Shown here in pieces: positions 10,667 to 21,902 of a stretch of DNA of 64,000 nt. The stretch lies in contig OZ024830.1 of the NCBI GenBank assembly GCA_964016985.1, forward strand, positions 76,415,763 to 76,479,762, in the 5' to 3' direction. This DNA is from Anodontia alba (Eukaryota; Mollusca; Bivalvia; Lucinida; Lucinidae). The notes beneath the pieces are model-generated. The model was not told where the DNA came from, ran no database searches, and worked only from the letters and a program-made list of their open reading frames with translations. The translations under genes and the position numbers were made by a program. Every line of letters begins with the position of its first letter. The stretch's first letter is position 1.

Positions 10667-13475
10667 TATTGCCACGGCCTCAACATCACCATGTAACATG
10701 CATTACCGAATTTACCCCACATATTGGGACAATTCGGCCTGAGCAGGAATGTAAACCCAGATAAGATGCCATAAATGGCGCCTCTGATCATACCCGACAT
10801 ATTGGTACAGACAGGCCTGAGCAGGAATGTCAACCCAGATCAGATTGATTGTGTTAGGGTTTAGCGACACGTCAACCCTTTGTGTCGTCTCCCAGAGAAA
10901 GATAGAAAAGAGATAGAAGAGATAGTAGAAGAAATGAAAGAATGGAACAGAGAAGAAAGAGGAACAGGAATGAAAGTGAAGAAATAAAAACATTCCCCCT
11001 CTACCTTTACCTGCTACAAGGAGAGCAGGCCTTGCAAAACTGTAAGCCAATATCACAATATCAGTTGGATGCCTTGGTGACGTAAGATACAAGACACCTT
11101 CGCACCATCCGACCACTCCCTTAAACCCAGATCAGGTCATCTGACATATTGGAACAGAAAGGCCTGAACAAGAATGTAAACCCCATATGAGATACAATAG
11201 AACGTGGCCTCTGATCATACCCCACATATTGGGACAGACAGGTCTGAGCAGGGATGTATACCCAGATCAGACACAATAGTAGAATGCTGCTCCTGATCAT
11301 ACCCTGATATTGGGACAGAAAGTCCTGAGCAGGAATGTAAACCCAGATCAGACGCCATGCAGGATTGAGCAGGAATGTAAACCAGGATCAGACATCATAG
11401 AAAATTGCCTCTGATCATACCCCAAATATTGGAACAGACAAGCCTGAGCAGGAATGTAAATCCTGATCAGACGCCATAGAAAGTTGACTCTGATCATACC
11501 CGACATACTTGGACAGACAGTCCTGAGCAGGAATGTAAACTCAGATCAGACGCCATAGAACTCTGGCTTTGATCATACCCCACATATTGGGATATATTGT
11601 AAATCCAGATCAGACGGCATAGAGCCTGGCCTCTGAACCTAACCCACATATTGGGAGACAGTCCTGAGTAGGAATTTAAACCAAGATCAGACGCCAAAGA
11701 ACGCAGCCTCTGATCATACCCCTCATATTGGGACACATAGTCCTGAGCAGGAATTAAAACCCAGATACCCAGATCAGACTCCATAGAACACGGCCTCTGA
11801 TCATATCCTATACTGGAAGAGACAGGCCTGAGCAGGAATTTAAACCGAGAGCAGACGCCATATATTGCGGCCGCTGATCAAGCCCCACATACTGGGACAG
11901 ACAGTCCTGAGCAGGAATGTAAACCCAGATCAGAGGCCATAGAATGTGGCCTCTGATCATACCACACATGTTTTGACAGCTACATGTAGTCCTGAGCAGG
12001 AATTTTAACCCAGATCAGACGCCAGCGAATGCTGCCTCTAATCATACCTGACATATTGGGACAGACAGACCTGAACAAGAGTGTAAACCTAGATCAGACA
12101 AATAGAAAGCGACCTCTGATCATACCCCCCATATTGGGACACACAGTCCTGAGCATGTATATCAGATCACCTGCAAAAGAAAGCGATCTCTGATCATACC
12201 CCATATATTGGGACAGACAGTCCTGAGAAGGAATGTAAGCCATGATCAGATGCCATAGAACACGACCTCTGATCAAACTACACATATTGGGACAGACAGG
12301 ATTGAGCAGGAAAGTAAACCCAGATCAGACGCCATAGATTGCGGCCTTTGATCATACCCGACATATTGGGACAGACAGTCCTGAGCAGGAATGTAAACCC
12401 AGATCAGAGGCTATAGAAACCTACCTCTGATCATACCCAACATATTGGGAGAGACAGGCCTGAGACGGTATATAAACCCAGAGATCAGATGCCATAGAAT
12501 GACGCCTCTGGTCAAACCCTCCATATTGGGACAGATAGTCCTGAGCAGGAATGTAAACCCAGATCATTCATACACTATAGAATGCAACCTCTGATCATAC
12601 CACACATATTGGCACAGACAATCCTGTGCAGAAATGAAAACTCAGATCAGACACAATAGATTGCGGCCTCGGGTCATACACCACATATTAGGACAGACAG
12701 AGCAGGAATGTAAACCCAGATCAAACACTGTAGAACACGGCCTCTGATTATACCCTCCATATTGGGACAGACAGTCCTGAGCAAGAATGAAAACCCAGAT
12801 CAGACACCGTAGAACACCGCCTCTGATCATACCCCACACATTGGGACAGACAGTCCTGAACAGGAATGTAAATCCAGATCAGACGCCATAGAACTCTGTC
12901 TCTGATCATACTCCACATATAGGGAAGGACAGTCCTGAGTAGGCATGTAAACCAAAATAAGATGCCCTAGAACGCAGGCTCTGATGTCCTGATCATACCC
13001 CACATGAACAGACAGGCCTGAGCAGGAATGTAAACCCGGATCAGATGCCATAGAATGTGGCCTATGATCATACACGACATACTGGAACAGACAGGCCCAA
13101 GCAGGACTGTAAACCCAGATTAAACGCCATAGAACGTCACCTCTGATCATACCCCATTTATTGGGACAGACAGGTCTGAGCAGGAAAGTAAACCCAGGTC
13201 AGATGCCATAGAATACAGGCTCTGATCATACCCGACATACTTGAACAGACAGGCCTGAGCAGGAATGTTAACTCGGATCAGATGCCATAGAATGCGGCCT
13301 TTGGTCATACCCATTATATTAGGACAGACAGTCCTGAGCAGAAATGTAAACCCAGATCAGACGCAACAGAAAGCAATCTCTGATCATACCCAAAATATTG
13401 AGACATACAGGCCTAAGCAGGAATATATAGCCGAATCAGACGTCAAAGAATATGGCCTCTGATCAGGCTCTACAC
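10667..13475. repeat. Minisatellite, ~79-bp unit, about 30 copies
   Basis: A typical unit holds GACAGACAGGCCTGAGCAGG, AATGTAAACCCAGATCAGAC, GCCATAGAACGCGGCCTCTG and ATCATACCCCACATATTGG. Successive ATATTGGGA positions between 12050 and 12610 are 75-83 bp apart. Each unit has a small hairpin (CCAGATCAGACGCC with GGCCTCTGATCA). Units are diverged. The array is interrupted by SINE-2 at 10844-11123. Open frames across it, such as 10712-11116 minus, are repeat readings. Confidence 0.92.
10844..11123 (-). mobile_element. SINE-2 copy inside the minisatellite
   Basis: It runs from ATTGATTGTGTTAGGG (the 3' tail, read on the minus strand) to CCATCCGACCACTCCC (the head). The direct repeat AACCCAGATCAG is at 10832-10843 and 11124-11135. 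That repeat is part of the minisatellite unit, so here the duplication is weaker evidence than at other copies. An A-rich GA-repeat zone lies in the middle. Confidence 0.8.
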
Positions 13476-13570
13476 TGCCGGTTCTCTAGCAGTTTTAGAG
13501 TCCTCAACAAGTAGTATTATGGTGTTCTAATTAATGGTGCTCTAATTAAGGACTCAGGGATGCTCGTTCA

Positions 13571-15055
13571 GATAATCTTGACATCTGTTTTATGCCCCTG
13601 CCATTTTCATTGGCGTGGGGTGGGGGGCATATAGTATCACCACTGTCCATATGTACGTTCCATTCTGTTCGATCCATCCTTCCCTTATATTGCTCACCTT
13701 ATTACCAGACAAGTTTCAAGTTAACTGGCCTTTTGATTCAAGAGAAGTTAATTCAATATACATTTTCAAGATGGCGGCCATCTTGGAATTCCAAACAGAA
13801 TGATTTTAGCTTGTTTGATCAACAAGCCACCTTGACACTTTCAATGAAGTTTATTGGTCAGTTTTTTTTTGTTTTTTTTGTTGTTTTTTTTTGTTGTTTT
13901 TTAATCTGTAACTTTTTATTCTTTTTTTTTTTTTTAACCCCGTTACAATTCCTCTTTCAGACCCGGGTCATATCTAAAAGAGGTTCTCCAGTATTTTGTT
14001 TCTTTCATCTTTCAAATATGTGTACTACCCTCTTGTTCTCTTCCACCCTGACAGTCTGGAGTTTGTCAAAAACATGAATATATATAATAATTATTGGTCA
14101 GTTGGCTTTTTGGTTCAGGATAAAAAGTTCATAACAGATTTTCAACGTGGCTGCTAGGGCGACCATCTTGGATTTCCGATAGGAATGATTTTAGCTATTA
14201 TTGATCTACAAGTCACCCTGATACTTCCTATCAAGTTTCGAGTCAAATGGCCTTACTGTTCAGAAGAAGTTCAAAATAGATTTTCAAGCTGAAACTGTGG
14301 CGGCCATATTGGATTTTCGGTCTGAACAAATTAAGCAATTTTTTATCTACAAGTCTGTTAGATACTTCTACCAAGTTTCGAGTAAATTGGCCTTTCATTT
14401 CAGGAGAAGAAGCAAAAAATAGATTTTCAAGATGGACATCCTGGATTTCTGATCAAAATGATTTTAGCTATTTTTGATCTACAAGTCACTCCTATGCTTC
14501 CTATCAAGTTTCAAGTCAATTAGCCTTCATGTTCAGGAGAGGAAGCCAAAAGTAGATTTTCAAGATGGCGGTCATCTTGGATTTCTGATCGGAACGATTT
14601 TAGCTATTTTTGATCACAAGTCACCCTGATGATTCCTACAGAGATTCAAGTCAACTGGCCTTTTGATTCAGGAGAAAAATTTCAAAAAGGATTATCAAGA
14701 TGGATGCGACAGCCGCCATCTTGGATTTCTGATCGGAATTATTTTAGCTATTTTTGATCTACATGTCATCCTGATGCTTCCTACCCAGTTTCAAGTCAAA
14801 TGGCCTTTTGGATCAGGAGAAGAAGCGAAAAATAGATTTTCAAGATGGCGGTAATGGCAGCCATCTTGGATTTCTGATCAGAAAGATTTTAGCTGTTTTG
14901 ATCTACAAGTCACCCTGATGCTTCGTACCAAGTTTCAAATCAATTGGCCTAGGGGTGTAGGAGGAGTAGGCTTTTAAAGCAATTTTAAAGCAATTGTTGA
15001 CGCCACACGACATTGACCGATCACAATAACTCACCTTGCTCAGGTGAGCTAAAAA
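13571..15055 (+). mobile_element. CAAGAGG-family element 2, 'AAGATGG...CCATCTTGG' core
   Basis: The 3' end has the family hairpin and tail (ATCACAATAACTCACC, CTCAGGTGAGCTAAAAA, ending 15055). The core is about eight diverged ~130-bp units, each with TTTCAAGATGGCGG, CCATCTTGGATTTC, ATTTTAGCTATTTTTGATCT and CTTCCTACCAAGTTTCAAGT. The 5' end is unclear; 13590-13640 has a TATGCCCC...GGGGGGCATATA hairpin of another repeat type. No coding capacity. Confidence 0.65.
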
Positions 15056-15431
15056 TGGTTTCCGTTTGATATCTTTGGAAAGGATTAGTGTTTTGTATTA
15101 ATATTTTATACACAGGTATATAATCATAAAATATAGGTCAAGTTCCATTTGGAGTAAAATCCACCAATTATTTTAGGAGTTATGGCCCTTTTTCAACTTT
15201 AAAAAAATTTGTTTCCGCTTGATGTCTTTTGAAAAGGTTAGTGTATAGATTAGGTTAGATGGTTAGATTTTCATAAAAGAAATGCTGCAGGTGTAATTTT
15301 TATCTTCAAAGGGAAGTTAATGAGATAGGATATTACCTATGGCATTTGGCTAACAAACAAAAGAAGGTATAACTAGATGTGATATATATTAAAAGAGAAG
15401 CGAAGTTTAAAATATGGTACCTCAGGCTCAT
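15056..15431. repeat. ~150-bp diverged tandem pair, then unassigned
   Basis: GGTTTCCGTTTGATATCTTT near 15056 returns as TTGTTTCCGCTTGATGTCTT near 15208, each followed by a GGTTAGTGT-like phrase. No gene seen. Confidence 0.5.
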
Positions 15432-15444
15432 ACTGAATTACCCC

Positions 15445-15741
15445 TGCCGGCCTCAGTGGCTAAGTTGGATGCGCCTTCCGACTGGAGACCAGGTCGCTGG
15501 TTCAAACCCTGCCGAGGTCGGCAACATTCATTCATGGAGATTGATCATGAAATATTTTCTACGGTCATTCTCTCCCTTCCGCTGATTCAAGAAGGGCAGT
15601 TGTCAGTTTCTGGTGAAAGAATGTGCACAATACTGGTTAACTGCTTAGAGGACTAAGCCTGCCCAGTCAAAGTGGTTAGGTAAACTGACCGCGCTCGACA
15701 TGACCCCATTGGGTTGACTTGGCCGTAAAACCTCGACACAA
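15445..15741 (+). mobile_element. SINE-1, complete, tRNA-derived
   Basis: The head CCGGCCTCAGTGGCTAAG (A box) and CTGGTTCAAACCC (B box) lie in a tRNA-like fold. The body has GCAACATTCATTCATGGAG and AATACTGGTTAAC. The tail is GTAAAACCTCGACACAAA. A 13-bp target duplication ACTGAATTACCCC lies at 15432-15444 and 15742-15754. Target duplication and tRNA-like promoter show retroposition by a LINE partner. The open frames here are readings through the SINE. Confidence 0.93.
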
Positions 15742-15895
15742 ACTGAATTACCCCACCCACTTTCATCATCATGTTACTCCAAAACTAGGGCTTACGTTGC
15801 GAAATCAATACTTTTTAGTAAATGGGACATTATAGGTAATGTATCAGCAAAAAATGAAGACTTTTGTTATGGGGCAGGAAAAGGGCCTTATGCCC

Positions 15896-15918
15896 TCCCC
15901 CCCCCCCCCCCCCCCCCC

Positions 15919-15951
<33 letters not shown>
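15896..15951. repeat. Poly-C and (CA)n microsatellite
   Basis: A run of about 22 C, a few A, then about 15 CA dinucleotides. Homopolymer length may be unreliable in the assembly. Confidence 0.95.
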
Positions 15952-15956
<5 letters not shown>

Positions 15957-15993
15957 CCAGTCTTAAAACACACTATCGTCTTCAAAAGCTAGT

Positions 15994-16208
15994 CTTTAAC
16001 GCTTAGCACTCTGGGTAAAATTTTCAGCAGACGACATTTTGAAATATTTTTCTTATTTTTTCCAGAAAACAGGATATGACATTTCATGCAAATTGTCTCC
16101 TAAGGAGACAATTTGCATGAAATGTCAAATCCTGTTTTCTGGGAAAAATAAGAAAAATATCATCAGTTTGTCGTCTGCTGAAAATGCCCAGAGAGTGGTA
16201 AAGGTTAA
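15994..16208. mobile_element. MITE-D copy 1
   Basis: Long palindrome. AACGCTTAGCACTCTGGG at the left and CCCAGAGAGTGG at the right are the ends; CAGCAGACGACATTTTGAAA is subterminal. The core is TTTCATGCAAATTGTCTCC and its exact complement. Non-coding; nested open frames on both strands are palindrome artefacts. Confidence 0.8.
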
Positions 16209-16490
16209 AAGTCCTTCTAAGAATTCTCCAAAAAGATATTTTAGCAACCCTGCTGGGATATGCCATAGAACGACTTCTTTGACTTTCTAGTTCTGTTTTG
16301 ATGGGGTAATAATGACACTCTTTTGTATCGCTCATAATCTAGAGCAAAGCATAACCTAATTTGAAATTAGATAGCTGACATTTTGGTTGTGCCAAGACAG
16401 CTTAAGAATAGTTTGCGGATAGTAATGCTACTGTCCGCCGAAAACTGTCACAAATGAATGGAAAATTTGCAATAGTTTGTCAGTGAGCTT
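16209..16490. other. Unassigned stretch
   Basis: Nothing recognisable between MITE-D and the SINE-2 fragment. Confidence 0.4.
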
Positions 16491-16664
16491 GATTGATTGT
16501 AATGGGGCTTAACGACACCTCAACCCTTGTGGGTCATTTTGTGTCGTCTCCCAGAGAAAGGGAGAAAAAGATAGAAGAGATAGTAGAAGAGATGAAAGAG
16601 AGGGACAGGGAAGAAAGAGGAACAGGAATGAAAGTGAAGAAACAGAAGAAATTAAAACATTTTT
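16491..16664 (-). mobile_element. SINE-2, 5'-truncated
   Basis: Contains the tail GATTGATTGTAATGGGG, the segment GTCATTTTGTGTCGTCTCCC and the GA-rich middle. It stops at AATTAAAACATTTTT, so the head of the element is missing. Confidence 0.75.
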
Positions 16665-16679
16665 CGTGTTTTCGTGATG

Positions 16680-16905
16680 ACCCATTTATGCCAAGTGTCC
16701 CATAAAAGGGACACATGCAAACAGTATGAACCCAGATCAGACTCAGCAAAATGCAGCATCTGATCAGGGTCTACACTGTTTGCACTATATACAGGAATTT
16801 CTATAAAACATGGTAATAAATAAACTAACTAGACACCCTTTATACTGGAAATGGACCGGTCCAAAGACTCGAGGTAGAAAAGTCCATTTGGTATAAATGG
16901 GTTAA
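16680..16905. mobile_element. MITE-F copy 1
   Basis: Ends CCCATTTATGCC and GGTATAAATGGG. The internal hairpin holds AGCATCTGATCAGGGTCTAC and its partner, followed by ACAGGAATTTCTATAAAACA. Confidence 0.7.
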
Positions 16906-17242
16906 TAGGTGACAGTTAATCGGGAATTTAGAAAGAACATATGATTGTATTTAGTACTTCAAAAAATGCATGTTTTGGATATTTGCTGGAATTGCCTCAC
17001 AAAATATATATTCTATGGGGAATTAAAACAAGGCCTTTCTAACATACCATTCTGCTCATTAAGGATTCTTTACAACAGCAAATTCATTTTAATGGCAACT
17101 TCTTTGGAAGCAAATTCTTTTGTTGTAAAGAGGGTTCACTGTATATCACCAAGCGAAAATATGTCTTTGCATGCGCAAAATCACGGTGTGGATTTTCATC
17201 ATCCTGTGCATGTGGAAGGACTCATCCGGGCCTTTTTTTCTC
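16906..17242. other. Unassigned stretch
   Basis: The 16945-17298 plus frame (117 codons) has no recognisable domain, no splice-site support, and its last third lies in the next MITE. I treat it as non-coding. Confidence 0.4.
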
Positions 17243-17519
17243 CCATTACGAAAACACGCCTGTTCAAAAATACAGAAAATTTCACCTCCAAAAACTGAAA
17301 ATTTTCAGATAAAATCTCTGATAGTTTTCATGTTTCTGCTCAAAACATAGATTGTGGGTACTCATTAGAACCGCCTCGCTGAGGCAGTTCTAACGAGTAC
17401 CCACAATCTATTTTTTGAGCAGAAATAAGAAAAATAATGTATATCCCTATACACCCCAGTTTTACTATATAAAAGTGGGGTTTAAGGGGGTCAAAATTAT
17501 ATAGGCATGTTTCGTGATG
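17243..17519 (+). mobile_element. MITE-B3
   Basis: Starts CCATTACGAAAACACGCC, ends CATGTTTCGTGATG. The core palindrome is ATAGATTGTGGGTACTCATT with its complement. Near-identical in layout to 38240-38521. Confidence 0.8.
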
Positions 17520-17544
17520 ATTAATACATTCTATAGAATCCAAT

Positions 17545-17665
17545 TATTATGGCAGCAGACAGCAAAGGCTTTGATCAGACTGCGCGGATGTGCAAGCTGA
17601 TCTGGGCCTTCTCTGTCAGCATATGCCCGAAGACACGTTTTCACATGACGCGGCCCATATTATCC
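17545..17665. mobile_element. MITE-K copy
   Basis: CAGACTGCGCGGATGTGCAA, CTGATCTGGGCCTTCTCTGT and CATATGCCCGAAGACACG. Related fragments are at 9600, 17920-18054, 20780-20905, 21945-22160, 28640-29060 and 30957-31115. Confidence 0.55.
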
Positions 17666-17805
17666 TATTTCAGATTAACTGTGGAGGTTGAATAGGACTC
17701 TCGAATATGGACAACGTGAACAAATGAGGAGGAACAGTTAGTGAACAAACATCAAGGACTTTTAGAAAAAAAAGACGTTTGTGCCTAAACATGAGAAAAC
17801 GTACC

Positions 17806-17906
17806 TACCCAGTGGGCACATGACGTTTATACAACGTCGGCTCAACGTCGATGCAACGTCATGACGTTGCATCGACGTTGTATTAATGTCATGTGTCCGC
17901 TGGGTA
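17806..17906. mobile_element. Short 101-bp foldback MITE (TACCCAGTGGGCACATGACG)
   Basis: The left half TACCCAGTGGGCACATGACG is mirrored on the right by GTCATGTGTCCGCTGGGTA. The middle is ACGTC/GACGT-rich (CAACGTCATGACGTTG). Non-coding. Confidence 0.75.
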
Positions 17907-17919
17907 CTGACATGTGTGC

Positions 17920-18054
17920 CAAATGAAGGCTCAAATCAGCCTGTACACCTGCGCAGTCTGAACAGCCTTCGTTGTCTGCATGAAAAAATATGCATCCTTG
18001 GCTATTACGCAAAGTGAGGATATTGGTCCCACTGCGCGAATGGGCAGGCTGATC
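17920..18054. mobile_element. MITE-K fragment
   Basis: AGCCTGTACACCTGCGCAGT, CAGCCTTCGTTGTCTGCATG and GGGCAGGCTGATCTTAA match the family core. Confidence 0.5.
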
Positions 18055-18283
18055 TTAACCCATTTATGCTGAGTAGACTCTTCAACTTCATCACTTTGGA
18101 CAGGTCCGTTTCTATATTTGGAGTGTCTGGTTAGTTTTTATTGTTACTATGTTTTATAGAAATTCCTGTATTTAATGCAAAGAGTGTAGACCCTGATCAG
18201 ACGCCGCATTTTGCAGCGTCTGATCTTGGGCTACACTGTTTACGAATATCATTTTTGTAGGACGCTAGGCATAAATGGGCTAA
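18055..18283. mobile_element. MITE-F copy 2
   Basis: Ends TTAACCCATTTATGCTGAG and CTAGGCATAAATGGGCTAA. Core GACCCTGATCAGACGCCGCA with its complement. Confidence 0.8.
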
Positions 18284-18489
18284 TCTTCACTGGGTGCACA
18301 TGTCTGAAAGTACGTTGTATGGCAGTGCAGCTCAATAAGTTTCCAACGGATATGCTTTTGTCAGGACTAAACTTGAACATTTGAAGAACCAAATCTATTT
18401 TTTTTTTTTTTTTTTTTTTTTTGTAATTTCTGTATAACGCTTAGAAAGGATTGTTCGAACTAAGTTATGCTACAGTATGTACGTGTTTG

Positions 18490-18655
18490 AAGTTGGAGTT
18501 TTACAGCTCAGTCAACTCTTTTTTAAGGTCATGTTGAGCTGGTGACCAATTAACATGCACACAATTTTCCTGGGTGGGCTTAGTCCTCTAAGCGGTTAAC
18601 CAGTACTTGGTCACAGTCACCAGAAACTGACTTCTTCTATTGTAATGTGTTATAT
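18490..18655 (-). mobile_element. SINE-1, diverged fragment
   Basis: GGAGTTTTACAGCTCAGTCA, GGGCTTAGTCCTCTAAGCGG, TTAACCAGTACTTGG and CCAGAAACTGAC keep SINE-1 order. The tRNA-like head is absent. Confidence 0.65.
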
Positions 18656-18714
18656 TTTTAACTCAATACTAAAATGTGGTCAGCTTACAACCAAGCTCTC
18701 TCTCTCTCTCTCTT

Positions 18715-18715
<1 letters not shown>

Positions 18716-18767
<52 letters not shown>

Positions 18768-18830
18768 ATCTTCATTATATTTAATTGTAATAGTTTCTAA
18801 ATATTTTTATACATGTACTTCTATACCAAC

Positions 18831-18905
<75 letters not shown>

Positions 18906-18973
18906 ATCTTCATTATATTTTATTGCATTTGCAATAGTTTCAAAATATTTTTATACATGTACTTCTATACCAA

Positions 18974-19070
<97 letters not shown>
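18716..19070. repeat. Three (TG)n blocks separated by two copies of a ~70-bp spacer
   Basis: (TG)n at about 18717-18763, 18833-18902 and 18976-19069, growing in length to the right. The spacers (CCATCTTCATTATATTTAAT ... ACATGTACTTCTATACCAA) are near-identical apart from a small insertion, so this is a higher-order repeat. Cys-Val open frames across it are artefacts. A CT run lies just before (18695-18712). Confidence 0.95.
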
Positions 19071-19687
19071 CAAAGCCCTATAGCATTAACCCTTAACATG
19101 CCAATCACTGAGGCCAATCATAACTGCAGTAGAAATTTTGAAATAGTTTTATTGGTTTTCAGAGAAATTCATGCACTAGACTGACCTCTCTAAATCATTA
19201 ACTCCATGTCTTACTGCTATTAAAAAGCATGTACTTATAAGACTGTGAGATAGTACTGTATATGAAAGATAACTATGGCTACAAATTATGACCCCCTTAT
19301 TGCAGATCTGTTTCTATTTTGTTGTGAAAGAAACTTTATATTTCTCTGTGTTCGGATGACTTACTACATATCAGTAATGAATATTTTGATACAATTTTCC
19401 AAAAAGAACTATAGTTCAATAAAACTAATACCTTTATCACCGAAGCACGGTTCCTGAATTTAAATGTATCAATATCTAATGATATAATTTGCAGTAAAAT
19501 TAATGTCAAACATGATGACTTAGATTTTGATATTCAGATGAGCTAAAAACAGATTAGAAAAATATGACATGTAAATACAGACACAATTTATGCGATGAGA
19601 AACAGGCCACAAGAAGTAAAATGTTCTACATTGGAAAGGTGATAATTACAAGTGCACAGGGTCAGACCATGCCAAGAAGTCTGTTGA
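19071..19687. other. Unassigned AT-rich stretch
   Basis: No recognisable gene or repeat. The short frames show no domain. Confidence 0.4.
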
Positions 19688-19830
19688 GCTTTACCACTCT
19701 ATGGGCAACTTCAGCAGACAACAAACTGACAATTTTTTTCCCCTGAAAACAGGCTTTGACATCTCGTGCAAACTGTCTCCTTAGGAGACAGTTTGCAGGA
19801 GATGTCAAAGCTTGTTTTTTTTGTTGTTGT
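19688..19830. mobile_element. MITE-D copy 2, right side lost
   Basis: TTCAGCAGACAACAAACTGA and the core CAAACTGTCTCC/GGAGACAGTTTG are present. The right arm runs into a T/G homopolymer tract (19815-19855). Confidence 0.65.
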
Positions 19831-20008
19831 TTTTTTTTTTTTTGTTGTTGCTGTTGTGGGGATAGACACATACATACAGACTGACAGACTAAAAACTACA
19901 GGCACAATATAGTTTTGTCTATCACAGTATAGAAGTAGTGCACTTAGCAAATGTCAGTAACCCAACACTGCCAGGCTGTGTGCAAAATCTATTGCAGGTG
20001 TCTTGTTT

Positions 20009-20230
20009 GTTGGAGTTTTACGGCCCTGTTAAGGTCACGTCGAGCCTATCAGTTAACCTACTTTCACCAGTAACTGACAACTGTCCATCTTGAATCTGCG
20101 AAAGTGGAAGAATGACTGTAGAAATTATTTCATGCTCCAACTCCACAAACATTATGTCGGATTTGAACTAGCGACCCCTGGATTTGTAGTCAGAGGTGCT
20201 ACTGACTGTGTTATGGAGCCCAGCTTGCAG
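20009..20230 (-). mobile_element. SINE-1, diverged
   Basis: GGAGTTTTACGGCCCTGTTA, CCAGTAACTGACAACTGTCC, ATTTCATGCTCCAACTCCAC and a remnant B box (TTTGAACTAGCGACC). About 220 bp, 70-80 percent like intact copies by eye. Confidence 0.65.
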
Positions 20231-20299
20231 CTTTCTTTTTTGCAATTCATCATATACAAGTAATACACAGCTGACTCCTGTTGTCTCAAAGCTTGAGTT

Positions 20300-20365
20300 C
20301 TCCTTGAACGACACATCAACCCGAGTGGGTCATTTTGTGTCGTCTCCAAAAGAAACCGAAAACGT
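20300..20365 (-). mobile_element. SINE-2 tail fragment
   Basis: TTGAACGACACATCAACCC and GGGTCATTTTGTGTCGTCTC match the SINE-2 tail region only. Confidence 0.5.
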
Positions 20366-20908
20366 TTACCTGAGATACATTTCACAGTATTTTGCAAAAA
20401 AACAAACAACACTACTAGACAGAGTGGTCAGTATGTCACTGATAACTCCAACTGGCACCAATCCATCAAAAGCCCTTAATAATTAATATGATGATGCAAA
20501 AACTTCAACACAGATGTCCACTTACCAGTTGAAACAAACAAACAAACATTTACAAATACAAATGAACAGACGAATGGAAAAGCAAAAAACTATATACCCT
20601 CGGTATATATGTATGCAAGGGGGACAATAAAGGTTAAAATTAATAATATAACACAACCTGAACAGTAATGAATTTACTTCGACATAAGCAAATTATTTGA
20701 GATAGCAGTATTTGAGGAAAAGAGCATCAGCCGAGCAAGCAAACAGGTGACTGCAAACATACAGACTGAAAAGGCCCAAATCTTCTAGCTCATCTGTGGT
20801 CTGTTGAGGGCCTTCACTGTCTGATTACAGAATCGCTCGGGCTACTGTAGAATGTACCAACAGGCACCAACTGCCCTGATAAGTCTGTACAGATTTGCAG
20901 GGTGATCT
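20366..20908. other. Unassigned, with MITE-K remnant
   Basis: 20583-20625 holds a TATACCCTCGG...GGGGACAATA stretch like the 3' hairpins of other elements here. 20780-20905 has MITE-K phrases. No gene. Confidence 0.4.
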
Positions 20909-21152
20909 GGCCCCAAGGTTATAAAATGTATTTTCATGCTCAAATCAGCTGAGAATGAAATTTATCCTACTAATAAATCTCAAATTATTAACAAATGCAA
21001 ATTCTTTCTTGCTAAATATAGCTGAGCATGAAAATTTCTCTGCTAATAAATATGAAAATGCCAACTATTGTTGGCATTTTCATATTTATTAGCAGAGCAA
21101 ATTTCATGCTCAGCTGAGATGAGCATGAAAAAAGTTTTATAACCTCGGGGCC
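20909..21152. mobile_element. MITE-J copy 1
   Basis: Ends GGCCCCAAGGTTATAAAA and TTTTATAACCTCGGGGCC. Core palindrome AATATGAAAATGCCAACTAT/TTGGCATTTTCATATTTATT, with repeated GAGCATGAAA subterminal motifs. Confidence 0.8.
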
Positions 21153-21159
21153 TGATTCT

Positions 21160-21640
21160 GCAGGAAACTACTAACAGTGTGTTCAGTGAAAACAGATGTC
21201 CCCCCACCGTGAATTTTCAGTTTTTTTACCTCTGTGACCATGAAAATTAGGTCAAGATCACCAAAATCTAATCAATTCTTTATGTTCCAATTATATATTC
21301 ATGTAAATTTGGTAAGAAGCTAACCACTGGTTCAAAAGATATTGTGCAGACAAGAATGTGTCACAGAACTTTCAGTTTTCTACTGCTGTCACCTTGAAAA
21401 TTAGGCCAAGGTCACCAAAATCTAATCAGTCCTTCAATACGTCCAAATTATATATCCACGCAAACTTGGTAAGAATCCAACCATTGATTCAAAAGGTATT
21501 GTGCAAACAAGAAAGTGTCACAGAATTTTCAGGTTTTCTACAGTAACTGCTGGGACCTTGAAACTTAGGTAAAGGTCACCAAACTCTAATTGAAGACTCT
21601 CATGTTACATAACCAGAAAAAATTGCAACTCATTAGGCCA
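21160..21640. repeat. ~168-bp tandem repeat, about 2.5 units
   Basis: Units share TTTTCAGTTTTCTAC-like starts, ACCTTGAAAATTAGGCCAAG, GTCACCAAAATCTAATCA and CAAACTTGGTAAGAATCCAA. A related array lies at 37349-37700. Looks like the core of a CAAGAGG-type element without its ends. Confidence 0.65.
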
Positions 21641-21710
21641 ACAGGAAATTAGCCTAGCTTATGACCTTTGGTGAGTCATGATGACATTCAAGCTGATATA
21701 TGGTAACGAT

Positions 21711-21902
21711 CCTAAATATTCCGACATGTCAACTCTTTACAGTACTAATCCTAAAATTTGAACAAGTCCATCTGACTACATGACACATCTAAGATATTGT
21801 GACTAAATAGTTAACAGCATAGACCCTGATCAAACTGCTCCTATGGAGCAGTTTGATCAGGGTCTAGGCTGTTTAATTATCTTTCTGTCCAATTATTTAG
21901 GG
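21711..21902. mobile_element. MITE-M, with GATCAAACTGCTCC hairpin
   Basis: Ends CCTAAATATTCCGACA and TCTGTCCAATTATTTAGGG. Centre hairpin ACCCTGATCAAACTGCTCC/GGAGCAGTTTGATCAGGGT. Confidence 0.65.

Noticed and set aside
10712..11116. 134-codon minus-strand ORF, and similar ORFs at 34386-34601, 55484-55819 and 63539-63751
   Set aside because: Each is the antisense reading of SINE-2; the shared 'YSWARPA.LVAGKG' phrase is the repeat itself.
11494..13150. Several minus-strand ORFs of 63-107 codons in phase
   Set aside because: The ~79-bp minisatellite unit gives long frames by repetition; the repeating 'SDLGLHSCSGLS' is not a protein family.
13592..14077. 161-codon plus-strand ORF, Phe-rich
   Set aside because: It crosses homopolymer T tracts in a tandem-core element; no domain, biased composition.
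15379..15656. ORFs resembling 'AQLDAPSDWRPGG' here and at 36709-36999 and 61257-61472
   Set aside because: These are translations of the tRNA-like head of SINE-1 and are not host proteins.
18676..19184. Two overlapping plus-strand ORFs of 123-135 codons made of Cys-Val repeats
   Set aside because: They are readings through the (TG)n blocks and spacers.
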